From positions 3,286,001 through 3,350,000 of the forward strand of contig JALIRH010000049.1 of the NCBI GenBank assembly GCA_023055505.1: a stretch of 64,000 bases of DNA, given 5' to 3'. How positions within the stretch are numbered: the stretch's first letter is position 1; the number at the start of each line of letters is the position of its first letter. Of this stretch, positions 45,601 through 60,600 are shown piece by piece. A model generated the notes under the pieces. That model saw only the letters and a program-made list of their open reading frames with translations, was not told the origin of the DNA and ran no database searches. A program made the position numbers and the translations under genes. The DNA is from Callipepla californica brunnescens (lineage: Eukaryota; Chordata; Aves; Galliformes; Odontophoridae).

Positions 45601-48600
45601 TGCCCCATTGATTCCTATGGTCCTTTTGATTCCTATGGACCCATTGATTCCTATGGCCCCATTGATTCCTATGGTCCCACAGAGTTCTATGGCCCCATTG
45701 ATCCCTATGGCCCATTGATCCCTAGGACCCCATTAATCCCTACGGCCCCATTGATTCCTATGGCCCCATTGATCCCTATGGTCCCATTAAGTTCTATGGC
45801 CCCATTGAGTTCTATGGCTCCATTGATTCCTATGGCCTCATTGAGTTCTATGGCGCCATTAATCCGTATAGCCTCATTGATTCCTATGGTCCCATTGGTC
45901 CCTATGGCCCCATTGAGTTCTATGGCCCCATTGATCCCTATGGCCCCATCGATCCCCATGTCCCCATTGATTCCTATGGCCCCATGGATTCCTATGGCCC
46001 CATTGATCCCTATGCCCCATTGATTCTAATGGCCCCATTGATCCGTATGGCTCCATTGATTCCTATTGCCCCATTGATTCCTATGGCCCCATTGATCCCT
46101 ATGGCCCCATTGATTCCTATGGCCCCATTGATCACTAATGCCCCATTGATTACTATGGTCCCATTGATTCCTATGGACCCATTGATTCCTATGGCCCCAT
46201 TGATTCCTATGGTCCCACTGAGTTCTATGGCCCCATTGATCCCTAAGGCCCCATTGATCCCTATGACCCCATTAATCCCTATGGCCCCATTGATTCCTAT
46301 GGCCCCATTGATTCCTATGGCCCCATCGATCCCTAGGTTCCCATTGATCCCAATGGCCTCATTGAGTTCTATGGCCCCATTGATCCGTATGCCCCCATTG
46401 ATCCGTATGGCCCCATTGAGTTCTATGTCCCCATTGATTTCTATGGCCCCGTTGATTCCTATGGTCCCACTGAGTTCTATGACCCCATTGATCCCTATGG
46501 CCCCATTGATCCCTATGGCCCCATCGATCCCTATGGCCCAATTGATTCCTATTTTCCCATTGATCCCTATGGCCCCTGTCATCCCTATGGCCCCTTTGAG
46601 TTCTACGGCTCCATTGATTCCTATGGCCAGATTGATTCCTCTGGCCCCGTTGAGTTCTAAGGTCCCATTGATCCCTATTGCCCCATTGAGTTCTATGGTC
46701 CCATTGATTCCTTTGGCCCCTTTGAGTTCTATGGCCACATTGATTCCTATGGTCCCCTTGATCCCTATGGGCCCATTGAGTTCTATTGCCCCATTGATGC
46801 CTATGGCCCCATCGATTCCCATGGCCGCATTGAGTTCTATGGCTCCATTGATTCCTATGTCACCATCGATTCCTATGGCCCCATTGATCCCTATGGCCCC
46901 ATTGATTCCTAAGGCCCCATTGATCCGTATGACTCCATTGATTCCTATTGCCCCATTGATTCCTATGGCCCTTTGATCCCTATGGCCCCGTTTATCCCTA
47001 TGGCCCCATGGATTCCTATGGCCCCATTGATCCCTATGCCCCATTGATTCTAATGGCCCCATTGATCCGTATGGCTCCATTGATTCCTATTGCCCCATTG
47101 ATTCCTATGGCCCCATTGATCCCTATGGCCCCATTGATTCCTATGGCCCCATTGATCACTAATGCCCCATTGATTACTATGGTCCCATTGATTCCAATGG
47201 ACCCATTGATTCCTATGGCCCCATTGATTCCTATGGTCCCACTGAGTTCTATGGCCCCATTGATCCCTAAGGCCCCATTGATCCCTATGACCCCATTAAT
47301 CCCTATGGCCCCATTGATTCCTATGGCCCCATTGATTCCTATGGCCCCATCGATCCCTAGGTTCCCATTGATCCCAATGGCCTCATTGAGTTCTATGGCC
47401 CCATTGATCCGTATGCCCCCATTGATCCGTATGGCCCCATTGAGTTCTATGTCCCCATTGATTTCTATGGCCCCGTTGATTCCTATGGTCCCACTGAGTT
47501 CTATGGCCCCATTGATCCCTATGGCCCCATTGATTCCTGTGGCCCCATTGATCCATATGGCCCCATTGATTTCTATGGCCCCATTGATTTCTGTGACCCC
47601 ATTGATTGCTGTGACCCCATTGATTCCTATGGCCCCATTGATTCCTATGGCCACATCGATCCCTATGTCCCCATCGATCCCTATGGCCCCATTGATCCCT
47701 ATGTCCCCTTTGAATCCTATCGCCCCACAGATTCCTATGGCCCCATTGATCCTTATGGCGTCATTGATTCCTATGGCTCCATTGATTCCTACGGCTTCAT
47801 TGATTTCTGAGGCCCCATTGATCCCTGTGGCCCCATTGATCCCTATGGCCCCATTGATTACTATGGCCCCATTGACCCCTATGGTCCCATTGATCCCTAT
47901 GACCCCATTCATTCCTAAGGTCCCATTGATTCTTATGGCCCCATTGATTCCTATGGTCCCACTGAGTTCTATGACCCCATTGATCCCTATGGCCCCATTG
48001 ATCCCTATGGCCCCATCGATCCCTATGGCCCCATTGATTCCTATTTTCCCATTGATCCCTATGGCCCCAGTCATCCCTATGGCCCCATTGAGTTCTACGG
48101 CTCCATTGATTCCTATGGCCAGATTGATTCCTCTGGCTCCGTTGATTCCTATGGCCCCATTGATCACTAAAGCCCCATTGATTCCTATGGTCCCATTGAT
48201 TCCTATGGCCCCATTGAGTTCTACGGCCACATTCATTCCTATGGTCCCATTGATCCCTATGGCCCCATTGAGTTCTATGGCCCCATTGATCCCTATGGCC
48301 CCATCGATTCCCATGGCCGCATTGAGTTCTATGGCTCCATTGATTCCTATGGCACCATCGATTCCTATGGCCCCATTGATCCCTATGGCCCCATTGATTC
48401 CTAAGGCCCCATTGATCCGTATGGCTCCATTGATTCCTATTGCCCCATTGATTCCTATGGCCCATTGATCCCTATGGCCCCATTTATCCCTATGGCCACT
48501 TTGATTCCTATGGCCCTTTGATCACTAATGCCCCATTTATCCCTATGGCCCCATTGATTCCTATGGACCCATTGATTCCTATGGCCCCATTGATCCCTAT

Positions 48601-51600
48601 GGTCCCACTGAGTTCTATGGCCCCATTGATCCCTATGGCCCCATTGATCCCTAGGACCCCATTAATCCCTATGGCCCCATTGATTCCTATGGCCCCATTG
48701 ATCCCTATGGCCCCATTGAGTACTATGGCCCATTGAGTTCTATGGCTCCATTGATTCCTATGGCTTCATTGAGTTCTATGGCGCCATTAATCCGTATGGC
48801 CTCATTGATTCCTATGGTCCCATTGATCCCTATGGCCCCATTGAGTTCTATGGCCCCATTGATCCCTATGGCCCCATCGATCCCCATGTCCCCATTGATT
48901 CCTATGGCCCCATCGATTCCTATGCCCCATTGATCCCTATGCCCCATTGATTCCTATGGCCCCATTGATCCGTATGGCTCCATTGATTCCTATTGCCCCA
49001 TTGATTCCTATGGCCCCATTGATCCCTATGGCCCCATTGATTCCTATGGCCCCATTGAACACTAATGCCCCATTGATCCATATGGCCCCATTGATTCCTA
49101 TGGCCCCATTGATTTCTGTGACCCCATTGATTGCTGTGACCCCATTGATTCCTATGGCCCCATTGATTCCTATGGCCCCATCGATCCCTATGGCCCCATC
49201 GATCCCTATGGCCCCATTGATCCCTATGTCCCCTTTGATTCCTATCGCCCCACAGGATCCTATGGCCCCATTGATCCTTATGGCCTCATTGATTAATATG
49301 GCCCCATTGATTCCTACGGCTTCATTGATTTCTGAGGCCCCATTGATCCCTGTGGCCCCATTGATCCCTATGGCCCCATTGATCCTTATGGCCCCATTGA
49401 TCCCTATGGCCTTATTCCTTCCTAAGGTCCCATTGATTCTTATGGCCTCATTGATTCCTATGGTCCCACTGAGTTCTATGACCCCATTGATCCCTATGGC
49501 CCCATTGATCCCTATGGCCCCATCGATCCCTATGGCCCCATTGATTCCTATTTTCCCATTGATCTCTATGGCCCCAGTCATCCCTATGGCCCCATTGAGT
49601 TCTACGGCTCCATTGATTCCTATGGCCAGATTGATTCCTCTGGCCCCGTTGAGTTCTAAGGTCCCATTGATCCCTATTGCCCCATTGAGATCTATGGTCC
49701 CATTGATTCCTATGGCCCCATTGAGTTCTATGGCCACATTGATTCCTATGGTCCCATTGATCCCTATGGCCCCATTGAGTTCTATGGCCCCATTGATGCC
49801 TATGGCCCCATCGATTCCCATGGCCGCATTGAGTTCTATGGCTCCATTGATTCCTACGGAACCATCGATTCCTATGGCCCAATTGATCCCTATGGCCCCA
49901 TTGATTCCTAAGGCCCCATTGATCCGTATGGCTCCATGGATTCCTATTGCCCCATTGATTCCTATGGCCCTTTGATCCCTATGGCCCCATTTATCCCAAT
50001 GGCCCCATTGATTCCTATGGCCCTATTGATCACTAATGCCCCATTGATTCCTATGGTCCTTTTGATTCCTATGGACCCATTGATTCCTATGGCCCCATTG
50101 ATTCCTATGGTCCCACTGAGTTCTATGGCCCCATTGATCCCTATGGCCCATTGATCCCTAGGACCCCATTAATCCCTACGGCCCCATTGATTCCTATGGC
50201 CCCATTGATCCCTATGGCCCCATTAAGTTCTATGGCCCCATTGAGTTCTATGGCTCCATTGATTCCTATGGCCTCATTGAGTTCTATGGCGCCATTAATC
50301 CGTATAGCCTCATTGATTCCTATGGTCCCATTGATCCCTAAGGCCCCATTGAGTTCTATGGCCCCATTGATCCCTATGGCCCCATCGATCCCCATGTCCC
50401 CATTGATTCCTATGGCCCCATCGATTCCTATGGCCCCATTGATCCCTATGCCCCATTGATCCCTATGGCCCCATTGATCCGTATGGCTCCATTGATTCCT
50501 ATTGCCCCATTGATTCCTATGGCCCCATTGATCCCTATGGCCCCATTGATTCCTATGGCCCCATTGATCACTAATGCCCCATTCATTCCTATGGTCCCAT
50601 TGATTCCTATGGACCCATTGATTCCTATGGACCCATTGATTCCTATGGTCCCACGGAGTTCTATGGCCCCATTGATCCCTATGGCCCCATTGATCCCTAT
50701 GACCCCATTAATCCCTATGGCCCCATTGATTCCTATGGCCCCATTGATTCCTATGGCCCCATCGATCCCTAGGTTCCCATTGATCCCAATGGCCTCATTG
50801 AGTTCTATGGCCCCATTGATCCGTATGCCCCCATTGATCCGTATGGCCCCATTGAGTTCTATGGCCCCATTGATTTCTATGGCCCCGTTGATTCCTATGG
50901 TCCCACTGAGTTCTAAGACCCCATTGATCCCTATGGCCCCATTGATCCCTATGGCCCCATCGATCCCTATGGCCCCATTGATTCCTATTTTCCCATTGAT
51001 CCCTATGGCCCCAGTCATCCCTATGGCCCCATTGAGTTCTACGGCTCCATTGATTCCTATGGCCAGATTGATTCCTCTGGCCCCGTTGAGTTCTAAGGTC
51101 CCATTGATCCCTATTGCCCCATTGAGTTCTATGGTCCCATTGATTCCTATGGCCCCATTGAGTTCTATGGCCACATTGATTCCTATGGTCCCATTGATCC
51201 CTATGGCCCCATTGAGTTCTATGGCTTCATTGATGCCTATGGCCCCATCGATTCCCATGGCCGCATTGAGTTCTATGGCTCCATTGATTCCTACGGCACC
51301 ATCGATTCCTATGGCCCCATTGATCCCTATGGCCCCATTGATTCCTAAGGCCCCATTGATCCGTATGGCTCCATGGATTCCTATTGCCCCATTGATTCCT
51401 ATGGCCCTTTGATCCCTATGGCCCCATTTATCCCTATGGCCCCATTGATTCCTATGGCCCCATTGATCACTAATGCCCCTTTGATTCCTATGGTCCTTTT
51501 GATTCCTATGGACCCATTGATTCCTATGGCCCCATTGATTCCTATGGTCCCACTGAGTTCTATGGCCCCATTGATCCCTATGGCCCATTGATCCCTAGGA

Positions 51601-54600
51601 CCCCATTAATCCCTACGGCCCCATTGATTCCTATGGCCCCATTGATCCCTATAGCCCCATTGAGTTCTATGGCCCCATTGAGTTCTATGGCTCCATTGAT
51701 TCCTATGGCCTCATTGAGTTCTATGGCGCCATTAATCCGTATAGCCTCATTGATTCCTATGGTCCCATTGATCCCTATGGCCCCATTGAGTTCTATGGCC
51801 CCATTGATCCCTATGGCCCCATCGATCCCCATGTACCCATTGATTCCTATGGCCCCATCGATTCCTTTGGCCCCATTGATCCCTATGCCCCATTGATTCT
51901 AATGGCCCCATTGATCCGTATGGCTCCATTGATTCCTATTGCCCCATTGATTCCTATGGCTCCATTGATCCCTATGGCCCCATTGATTCCTATGGCCCCA
52001 TTGATCACTAATGCCCCATTGATTCCTATGGTCCCATTGATTCCTATGGACCCATTGATTCCTATGGCCCCATTGATTCCTATGGTCCCACTGAGTTCTA
52101 TGGCCCCATTGATCCCTATGGCCCCATTGATCCCTATGACCCCATTAATCCCTATGGCCCCATTGATTCCTATGTCCCCATTGATTCCTATGGCCCCATC
52201 GATCCCTAGGTTCCCATTGATCCCAATGGCGTCATTGAGTTCTAAGGCCCCATTGATCCGTATGCCCCCATTGATCCGTATGGCCCCATTGAGTTCTATG
52301 GCCCCATTGATTTCTATGGCCCCATTGATCAATAAGGCCCCATTGATTCCTATGGCCCCATTGATTCCTGTGGCCCCACTGATCCCTATGGCTCCATTGA
52401 TCGCTGTGGCCCCATTGATCCCTACGGCCCAATAAATCCCTATGTCCCCATTGATCCCTATGACCCCATTAATCCATATGGCCCCATTGATTACTATGGT
52501 CCCATTGATCCCTATGGCCCCATTGATTCCTATGGCCCCATTGATTCCTATGGCCCCATCGATCCCTAGGTTACCATTGATCCCTAAGGCCTCATTGAGT
52601 TCTATGGCCCCATTGATCCCAATGGCCTCATTGAGTTCTAAGGGCTTATTGATCCGTATGGCCCCATTGATCCGTATGGCCCCATTGAGTTCAATGGCCC
52701 CATTGATCCCTATGGCCCCATTGATTCCTGAGGCCCCATTGATTCCTATGGCCACATTGATTCCTGTGGCCCCACTGATCCCGATGGCTCCATTGATCGC
52801 TGTGGCCCCATTGATCCCTACGGCCCAATAAATCCCTATGTCCCCATTGATCCCTATGACCCCCTTGATTCCTATGGCCACATTGATTCCTGTGGCCCCA
52901 TTGATTCCTGTGGCTCCATTGATTCCTATGGCCCCATTGATTCCTGTGGCCCCATTGATTCCTATGGCCCCATTGATTCCTGTGTCCCATTGGTCCCTAC
53001 GGCTCCAATGATCTCAGTGGCCCCATTGATCCCTATGGCCCCATTGATCCATATGGCACCATTGATTCCTATGGCCCCATTGATTTCTGTGACCCCATTG
53101 ATTGCTGTGACCCCATTGATTCCTATGGACCCATTGATTCCTATGGCCCCATTGATCCCTATGTCCCCTTTGATTCCTATGGCCCCACGGACTCCTATGG
53201 CCCCATTGATCCTTATGGCCTCATTGATTCCTATGGCCCCATTTATTCCTATGGCCCCATTGATCCCTATGGCCCCATTGATCTCTATGGCCCCATTGAT
53301 TCCTATGGCCCCATTGATTGCTATAGCCCCATTGATTCCTATGGTCCCACTGAGTTCTATGGCCCCATTGATCCCTATGGCCCCATTGATTCCTGTGGCC
53401 CCATTGATCCATATGGCCCCATTGATTTCTATGGCCCCATTGATTTCTGTGACCCCATTGATTGCTGTGACCCCATTGATTCCTATGGCCCCATTGATTC
53501 CTATGGCCACATCGATCCCTATGTCCCCATCGATCCCTATGGCCCCATTGATCCCTATGTCCCCTTTGATTCCTATCGCCCCACAGATTCCTATGGCCCC
53601 ATTGATCCTTATGGCGTCATTGATTCCTATGGCCCCATTGATTCCTACGGCATCATTGATTTCTGAGGCCCCATTGATCCCTGTGGCCCCATTGATCCCT
53701 ATGGCCCCATTGATTACTATGGCCCCATTGATCCCTATGGTCCCATTGATCCCTATGACCCCATTCATTCCTAAGGTCCCATTGATTCTTATGGCCCCAT
53801 TGATTCCTATGGTCCCACTGAGTTCTATGACCCCATTGATCCCTATGGCCCCATTGATCCCTATGGCCCCATCGATCCCTATGGCCCCATTGATTCCTAT
53901 TTTCCCATTGATCCCTATGGCCCCAGTCATCCCTATGGCCCCATTGAGTTCTACGGCTCCATTGATTCCTATGGCCAGATTGATTCCTCTGGCCCCGTTG
54001 ATTCCTATGGCCCCATTGATCACTAAAGCCCCATTGATTCCTATGGTCCCATTGATTCCTATGGCCCCATTGAGTTCTATGGCCACATTGATTCCTATGG
54101 TCCCATTGATCCCTATGGCCCCATTGAGTTCTATGGCCCCATTGATCCCTATGGCCCCATCGATTCCCATGGCCGCATTGAGTTCTATGGCTCCATTGAT
54201 TCCTATGGCACCATCGATTCCTATGGCCCTATTGATCCCTATGGCCCCATTGATTCCTAAGGCCCCATTGATCCGTATGGCTCCATTGATTCCTATTGCC
54301 CCATTGATTCCTATGGCCCCATTGATCCCTATGGCCCCATTTATCCCTATGGCCCCTTTGATTCCTATGGCCCTTTGATCACTAATGCCCCATTTATCCC
54401 TATGGTCCCATTGATTCCTATGGACCCATTGATTCCTATGGCCCCATTGATTCCTATGGTCCCACTGAGTTCTATGGCCCCATTGATCCCTATGGCCCCA
54501 TTGATCCCTAGGACCCCATTAATCCCTATGGCCCCATTGATTCCTATGGCCCCATTGATCCCTATGGCCCCATTGAGTTCCATGGCCCATTGAGTTCTAT

Positions 54601-57600
54601 GGCTCCATTGATTCCTATGGCTTCATTGAGTTCTATGGCGCCATTAATCCATATGGCCTCATTGATTCCTATGGTCCCACTGATCCCTATGGCCCCATTG
54701 AGTTCTATGGCCCCATTGATCCCTATGGCCCCATCGATCCCCATGTCCCCATTGATTCCTATGGCCCCATCGATTCCTATGCCCCATTGATCCCTATGCC
54801 CCATTGATCCCTATGGCCCCATTGATCCGTATGGCTCCATTGATTCCTATTGACCCATTGATTCCTATGGCCCCATTGATCCCTATGGCCCCATTGATTC
54901 CTATGGCCCCATTGAACACTAATGCCCCATTGATCCATATGGCCCCATTGATTCCTATGGCCCCATTGATTTCTGTGACCCCATTGATTGCTGTGACCCC
55001 ATTGATTCCTATGGCCCCAGTGATTCCTATGGCCCCATCGATCCCTATGGCCCCATCGATCCCTATGGCCCCATTGATCCCTATGTCCCCTTTGATTCCT
55101 ATGGCCCCACAGACTCCTATGGCCCCATTGATCCTTATGGCCTCATTGATTCCTATGGCCCCATTTATTCCTATGGCCCCATTGATCCCTATGGTCCCAT
55201 TGATTCCTATGGTCCCATTGATTCCTATGGTCCCTTTGAGTTCTATGGCCCCATCGATCCCAATGGCACCATTGAATTCTATGAAACCATTGAGTTCTAT
55301 GTCCCCTTTAATCCCTATGGCCCCATTGATTCCTATGGTCCCATAGATCCCTAAGGCCCCATTGATCCCTATGGCCCCATTGAGTTCTATGGCCCCATTG
55401 AGTTCTATGGCCTCATTGATCCCTATGGCCCTTTGATCCCTATGGCCCCATTGAGTTCCATGGCCCCATTGATTCCTATGGCCCCACTGATAGCTGTGGC
55501 CCCATTGATCTTTATGGTCCCATTGATTCCTATGGTGCCATTCATCCCTATGGCCCCATCGATTCCTATGGACCCATTGATTCCTAAGGCCTTATTGAGT
55601 TCTATGGCCCCATTAATCCCTATGGCCCCATTGAGTTCTATGGCCCCATTGATCCCTATAGCCCCATTGATCGCTCTGGCCACATTGATCCCTATGTCCC
55701 CACTGATTCCTATGGCCCCATTGATCCCTGTGGCCGCATTGATTCCTATGGCCCCATTGATTCCTATGGTCCCACTGAGTTCTATGGCCCCATTGATCCC
55801 TATGACCCCATCGATCCCTATGGCCCCATCGATCCCTTTGGCCCCATTGATTCCTATTTTCCCATTGATCCCTTTGGCCCTATTGATCCCTATGGCCCCA
55901 TTGAGTTTTACGGCTCCATTGATTCCTATGGCCCCATTGATTCCTATGGCCCCGTTGAGTTCTAAGGTCCCATTGAGCCCTAGGGCCCCATTGAGTTCTA
56001 CGGTCCCATTGATTCCTATGGCCCCATTGAGTTCTATGGCCCCATTGATTCCTATGGCCCCATCGATTCCTATGACCCCATTGAGTTCTATGGCTACATT
56101 GATTCCTATGGCATCTTTAATTCCTATGGACCCATTGATTCCTAAGTCCCCTCTGATTCCTATGGACCCATTAATCCGTATGGACCCATTGATCCCTATG
56201 GCCGCATTGATCCCTATGGCCCTATTGAGTTCTATGGCCACATTGATTCCTATGGCCCCATTGATCGCTATGGCCCCATTGATACCTATTGCCCCCCTGA
56301 GTTCTACGGCCCCATTGATTCCTATGGTCCCATTGATCCCTCTGGCCCCATTGATTCCTCTGGTCCCGTTGATCCCTATGGCCCCATTGAGTTCAATGGC
56401 CCCATTGATCCCTATGGCCACATCGATCCCTATGGCCCCATCGATCCCTATGGCCCCATTGATCCCTATGTCCCCTTTGATTCCTATCGCCCCACAGATT
56501 CCTATGGCCCCATTGATTCCTACGGCTTCATTGATTTCTCAGGTCCCATTGATCCCTGTGGCCCCATTGATCCCTATGGCCCCATTGATTACTATGGCCC
56601 CATTGATCCCTATGGCCCCATTGATCCCTATGGCCCCATTCATTCCTAAAGGTCCCATTGATTCCTATGGCCCCATTGATTCCTATGGTCCCATCGATCC
56701 CTATGGCCCCATTGATTCCTATTTTCCCATTGATCCCTATGGCCCCAGTCATCCCTATGGCCCCATTGAGTTCTACGGCTCCATTGATTCCTGTGGCCAG
56801 ATTGATTCCTGTGGCCCCGTTGAGTTCTAAGGTCCCATTGATCCCTATTACCCCATTGAGTTCTATGGTCCCATTGATTCCTATGGCCCCATTGAGTTCT
56901 ATGGCCCCATTGATCCCTATGGCCCTTTGATCCCTATGGCCCCATTGAGTTCCATGGCCCCATTGATTCCTATGGCCCCACTGATAGCTGTGGCCCCATA
57001 GATCTTTATGGTCCCATTGATTCCTATGGTGCCATTGATCCCTATGGCCCCATCGATTCCCATGGCCGCATTGAGTTCTATGGCTCCATTGATTCCTATG
57101 GCACCATCGATTCCTATGGCCCCATTGATCCCTAAGGCCCCATTGATTCCCAAGGCCCCATTGATCCGTATGGCTCCATTGATTCCTATTGCCCCATTGA
57201 TTCCTATGGCCCATTGATCCCTATGGCCCCATTTATCCCTATGGCCCCATTGATTCCTATGGCCCCAATGATCACTAATGCCCCATTGATTCCTATGGTC
57301 CTTTTGATTCCTATGGACCCATTGATTCCTATGGCCCCATTGATTCCTATGGTCCCACTGAGTTCTATGGCCCCATTGATCCCTATGGCCCCATTGATCC
57401 CTATGACCCCATTAATCCCTATGGCCCCATTGATTCCTATGGCCCCATTGATCCCTATGGCCCCATTGATTCCTATGGCCTCATTGAGTACTATGGAACC
57501 ATTGATCCGTATGGCTCCATTGATTCCTATTGCCCCATTGATTCCTATGGCCCCATTGATCCCTATGGCCCCATTGATCCCTTAGACCCCATTTATCCCT

Positions 57601-60600
57601 ATGGCCCCATTGATTCCTATGGCCCCATTGATCCCTATGGCCTCATTGAGTTCTATGGCCCCATTGAGTTCTATGGCCCCATTGATCCCTATGGCCCCAT
57701 TGATTCCTATGGCCCCATTGATCTGTATGGCTCCATTGGTTCCTATTGCCCCATTGATTCCTATGGCCCCATTGATCCCTATGGCCCCATTGATTCCTAT
57801 GGCCCCATTGATCACTAATGCCCCATTGATTCCTATGGTCCCATTGATTCCTATGGACCCATTGATTCCTATGGCCCCTTGATTCCTATGGTCCCACTGA
57901 GTTCTATGGCCCCATTGATCCCTATGACCCCATTAATCCCTATGGCCCCATTGATTCCTATGGCCCCATTGAGTTCTATGACCCCATTGAGTTCTATGGC
58001 TCCATTGATTCCTATGGCCTCATTGAGTTCTATGGCCCCATTAATCTGTATGGCCTCATTGAGTTCTAGGGCCCCATTGATCCCTATGGCCCCATTGAGT
58101 TCTATGGCCCCATTAATCTGTATGGCCTCATTGAGTTCTAGGGCCCCATTGATCCCTATGGCCCCATTGAGTTCTATGGCCCCATTGATTTCTCTGGCCC
58201 CATTGATCAATAAGGCCCCATTGATTCCTATGGCCCCATTGATTCCTGTGGCCCTACTGATCCCTATGGCTCCATTGATCGCTGTGGCCCCATTGATTCC
58301 TATGGCCCCATTGATCCCTATGGCCCCATTGATTCCTATGGCCCCATTGATTCTTCTGGCCCCATCGATCCCTAGGTTCCCATTGATCCCTATGGCCTCA
58401 TTGAGTTCTATGGCCCCATTGATCCGTGTGGCCCCATTGAGTTCTATGGCCCCATTGATTTCTCTGGCCCCATTGATCACTAAGGCCCCATTGATTCCTA
58501 TGGCCACATTGATTCCTGTGGCCCCACTGATCCCAATGGCTCCATTGATCGCTGTGGCCCCATTGATCCCTACGGCCCAATAGATCCCTATGTCCCCATT
58601 GATCCCTATGACCCCATTGATTCCTATGTCCCCATTGATTCCTGTGGCCCCATTGATTCCTGTGGCTCCATTGATTCCTATGGCCCCATTGATTCCTGTG
58701 GCCCCATTGATCCCTATGGCCCCATTGATTACTATGGCCCCATTGATCCCTATGGTCCCATTGATCCCTATGACCCCATTCATTCCTAAGGTCCCATTGA
58801 TTCTTATGGCCCCATTGATTCCTATGGTCCCACTGAGTTCTATGACCCCATTGATCCCTATGACCCCATTGATCCCTATGGCCCCATCGATCCCTATGTC
58901 CCCATTGATTCCTATTTTCCCATTGATTCCTATGGCCCCAGTCATCCCTATGGCCCCATTGAGTTCTACGGCTCCATTGATTCCTATGGCCAGATTTATT
59001 CCTCTGGCCCCGTTGATTCCTATGGCCCCATTGATCACTAAAGCCCCATTGATTCCTATGGTCCCATTGATTCCTATGGCCCCTTTGAGTTTTATGGCCA
59101 CATTGATTCCTATGGTCCCATTGATCCCTATGGCCCCATTGAGTTCTATGGCCCCATTGATCCCTATGGCCCCATCGATTCCCATGGCCGCATTGAGTTC
59201 TATGGCTCCATTGATTCCTATGGCACCATCGATTCCTATGGCCCCATTGATCCCTATGGCCCCATTGATTCCTAAGGCCCCATTGATCCGTATGGCTCCA
59301 TTGATTCCTATTGCCCCATTGATTCCTATGGCCCATTGATCCCTATGGCCCCATTTATCCCTATGGCCCCTTTGATTCCTATGGCCCTTTGATCACTAAT
59401 GCCCCATTTATCCCTATGGCCCCATTGATTTCTATGGACCCATTGATTCTTATGGCCCCATTGATTCCTATGGTCCCACTGAGTTCTATGGCCCCATTGA
59501 TCCCTATGGCCCCATTGATCCCTAGGACCCCATTAATCCCTATGGCCCCATTGATTCCTATGGCCCCATTGATCCCTATGGCCCCATTGAGTTCCATGGC
59601 CCATTGAGTTCTATGGCTCCATTGATTCCTATGGCCTCATTGAGTTCTATGGCGCCATTAATCCGTATGGCCTCATTGATTCCTATGGTCCCATTGATCC
59701 CTATGGCCCCATTGAGTTCTATGGCCCCATTGATCCCTATGGCCCCATCGATCCCCATGTCCCCATTGATTCCTATGGCCCCATCGATTCCTATGCCCCA
59801 TTGATCCCTATGCCCCATTGATTCCTATGGCCCCATTGATCCGTATGGCTCCATTGATTCCTATTGCCCCATTGATTCCTATGGCCCCATTGATCCCTAT
59901 GGCCCCATTGATTCCTATGGCCCCATTGATCACTAATGCCCCATTGATCCATATGGCCCCATTGATTCCTATGGCCCCATTGATTTCTGTGACCCCATTG
60001 ATTGCTGTGACCCCATTGATTCCTATGGCCCCATTGATTCCTATGGCCCCATCGATCCCTATGGCCCCATCGATCCCTATGGCCCCATTGATCCCTATGT
60101 CCCCTTTGATTCCTATGGCCCCACAGACTCCTATGGCCCCATTGATCCTTATGGCCTCATTGATTCCTATGGCCCCATTTATTCCTATGGCCCCATTGAT
60201 CCCTATGGTCCCATTGATTCCTATGGTCCCATTGATTCCTATGGTCCCTTTGAGTTCTATGGCCCCATCGATCCCAATGGCACCATTGAATTCTATGAAA
60301 CCATTGAGTTCTATGTCCCCTTTAATCCCTATGGCCCCATTGATTCCTATGGTCCCATAGATCCCTAAGGCCCCATTGATCCCTATGGCCCCATTGAGTT
60401 CTGTGGCCCCATTGAGTTCTATGGCCTCATTGATCCCTATGGCCCTTTGATCCCTATGGCCCCATTGAGTTCCATGGCCCCATTGATTCCTATGGCCCCA
60501 CTGATAGCTGTGGCCCCATTGATCTTTATGGTCCCATTGATTCCTATGGTGCCATTGATCCCTATGGCCCCATCGATTCCTATGGACCCATTGATTCCTG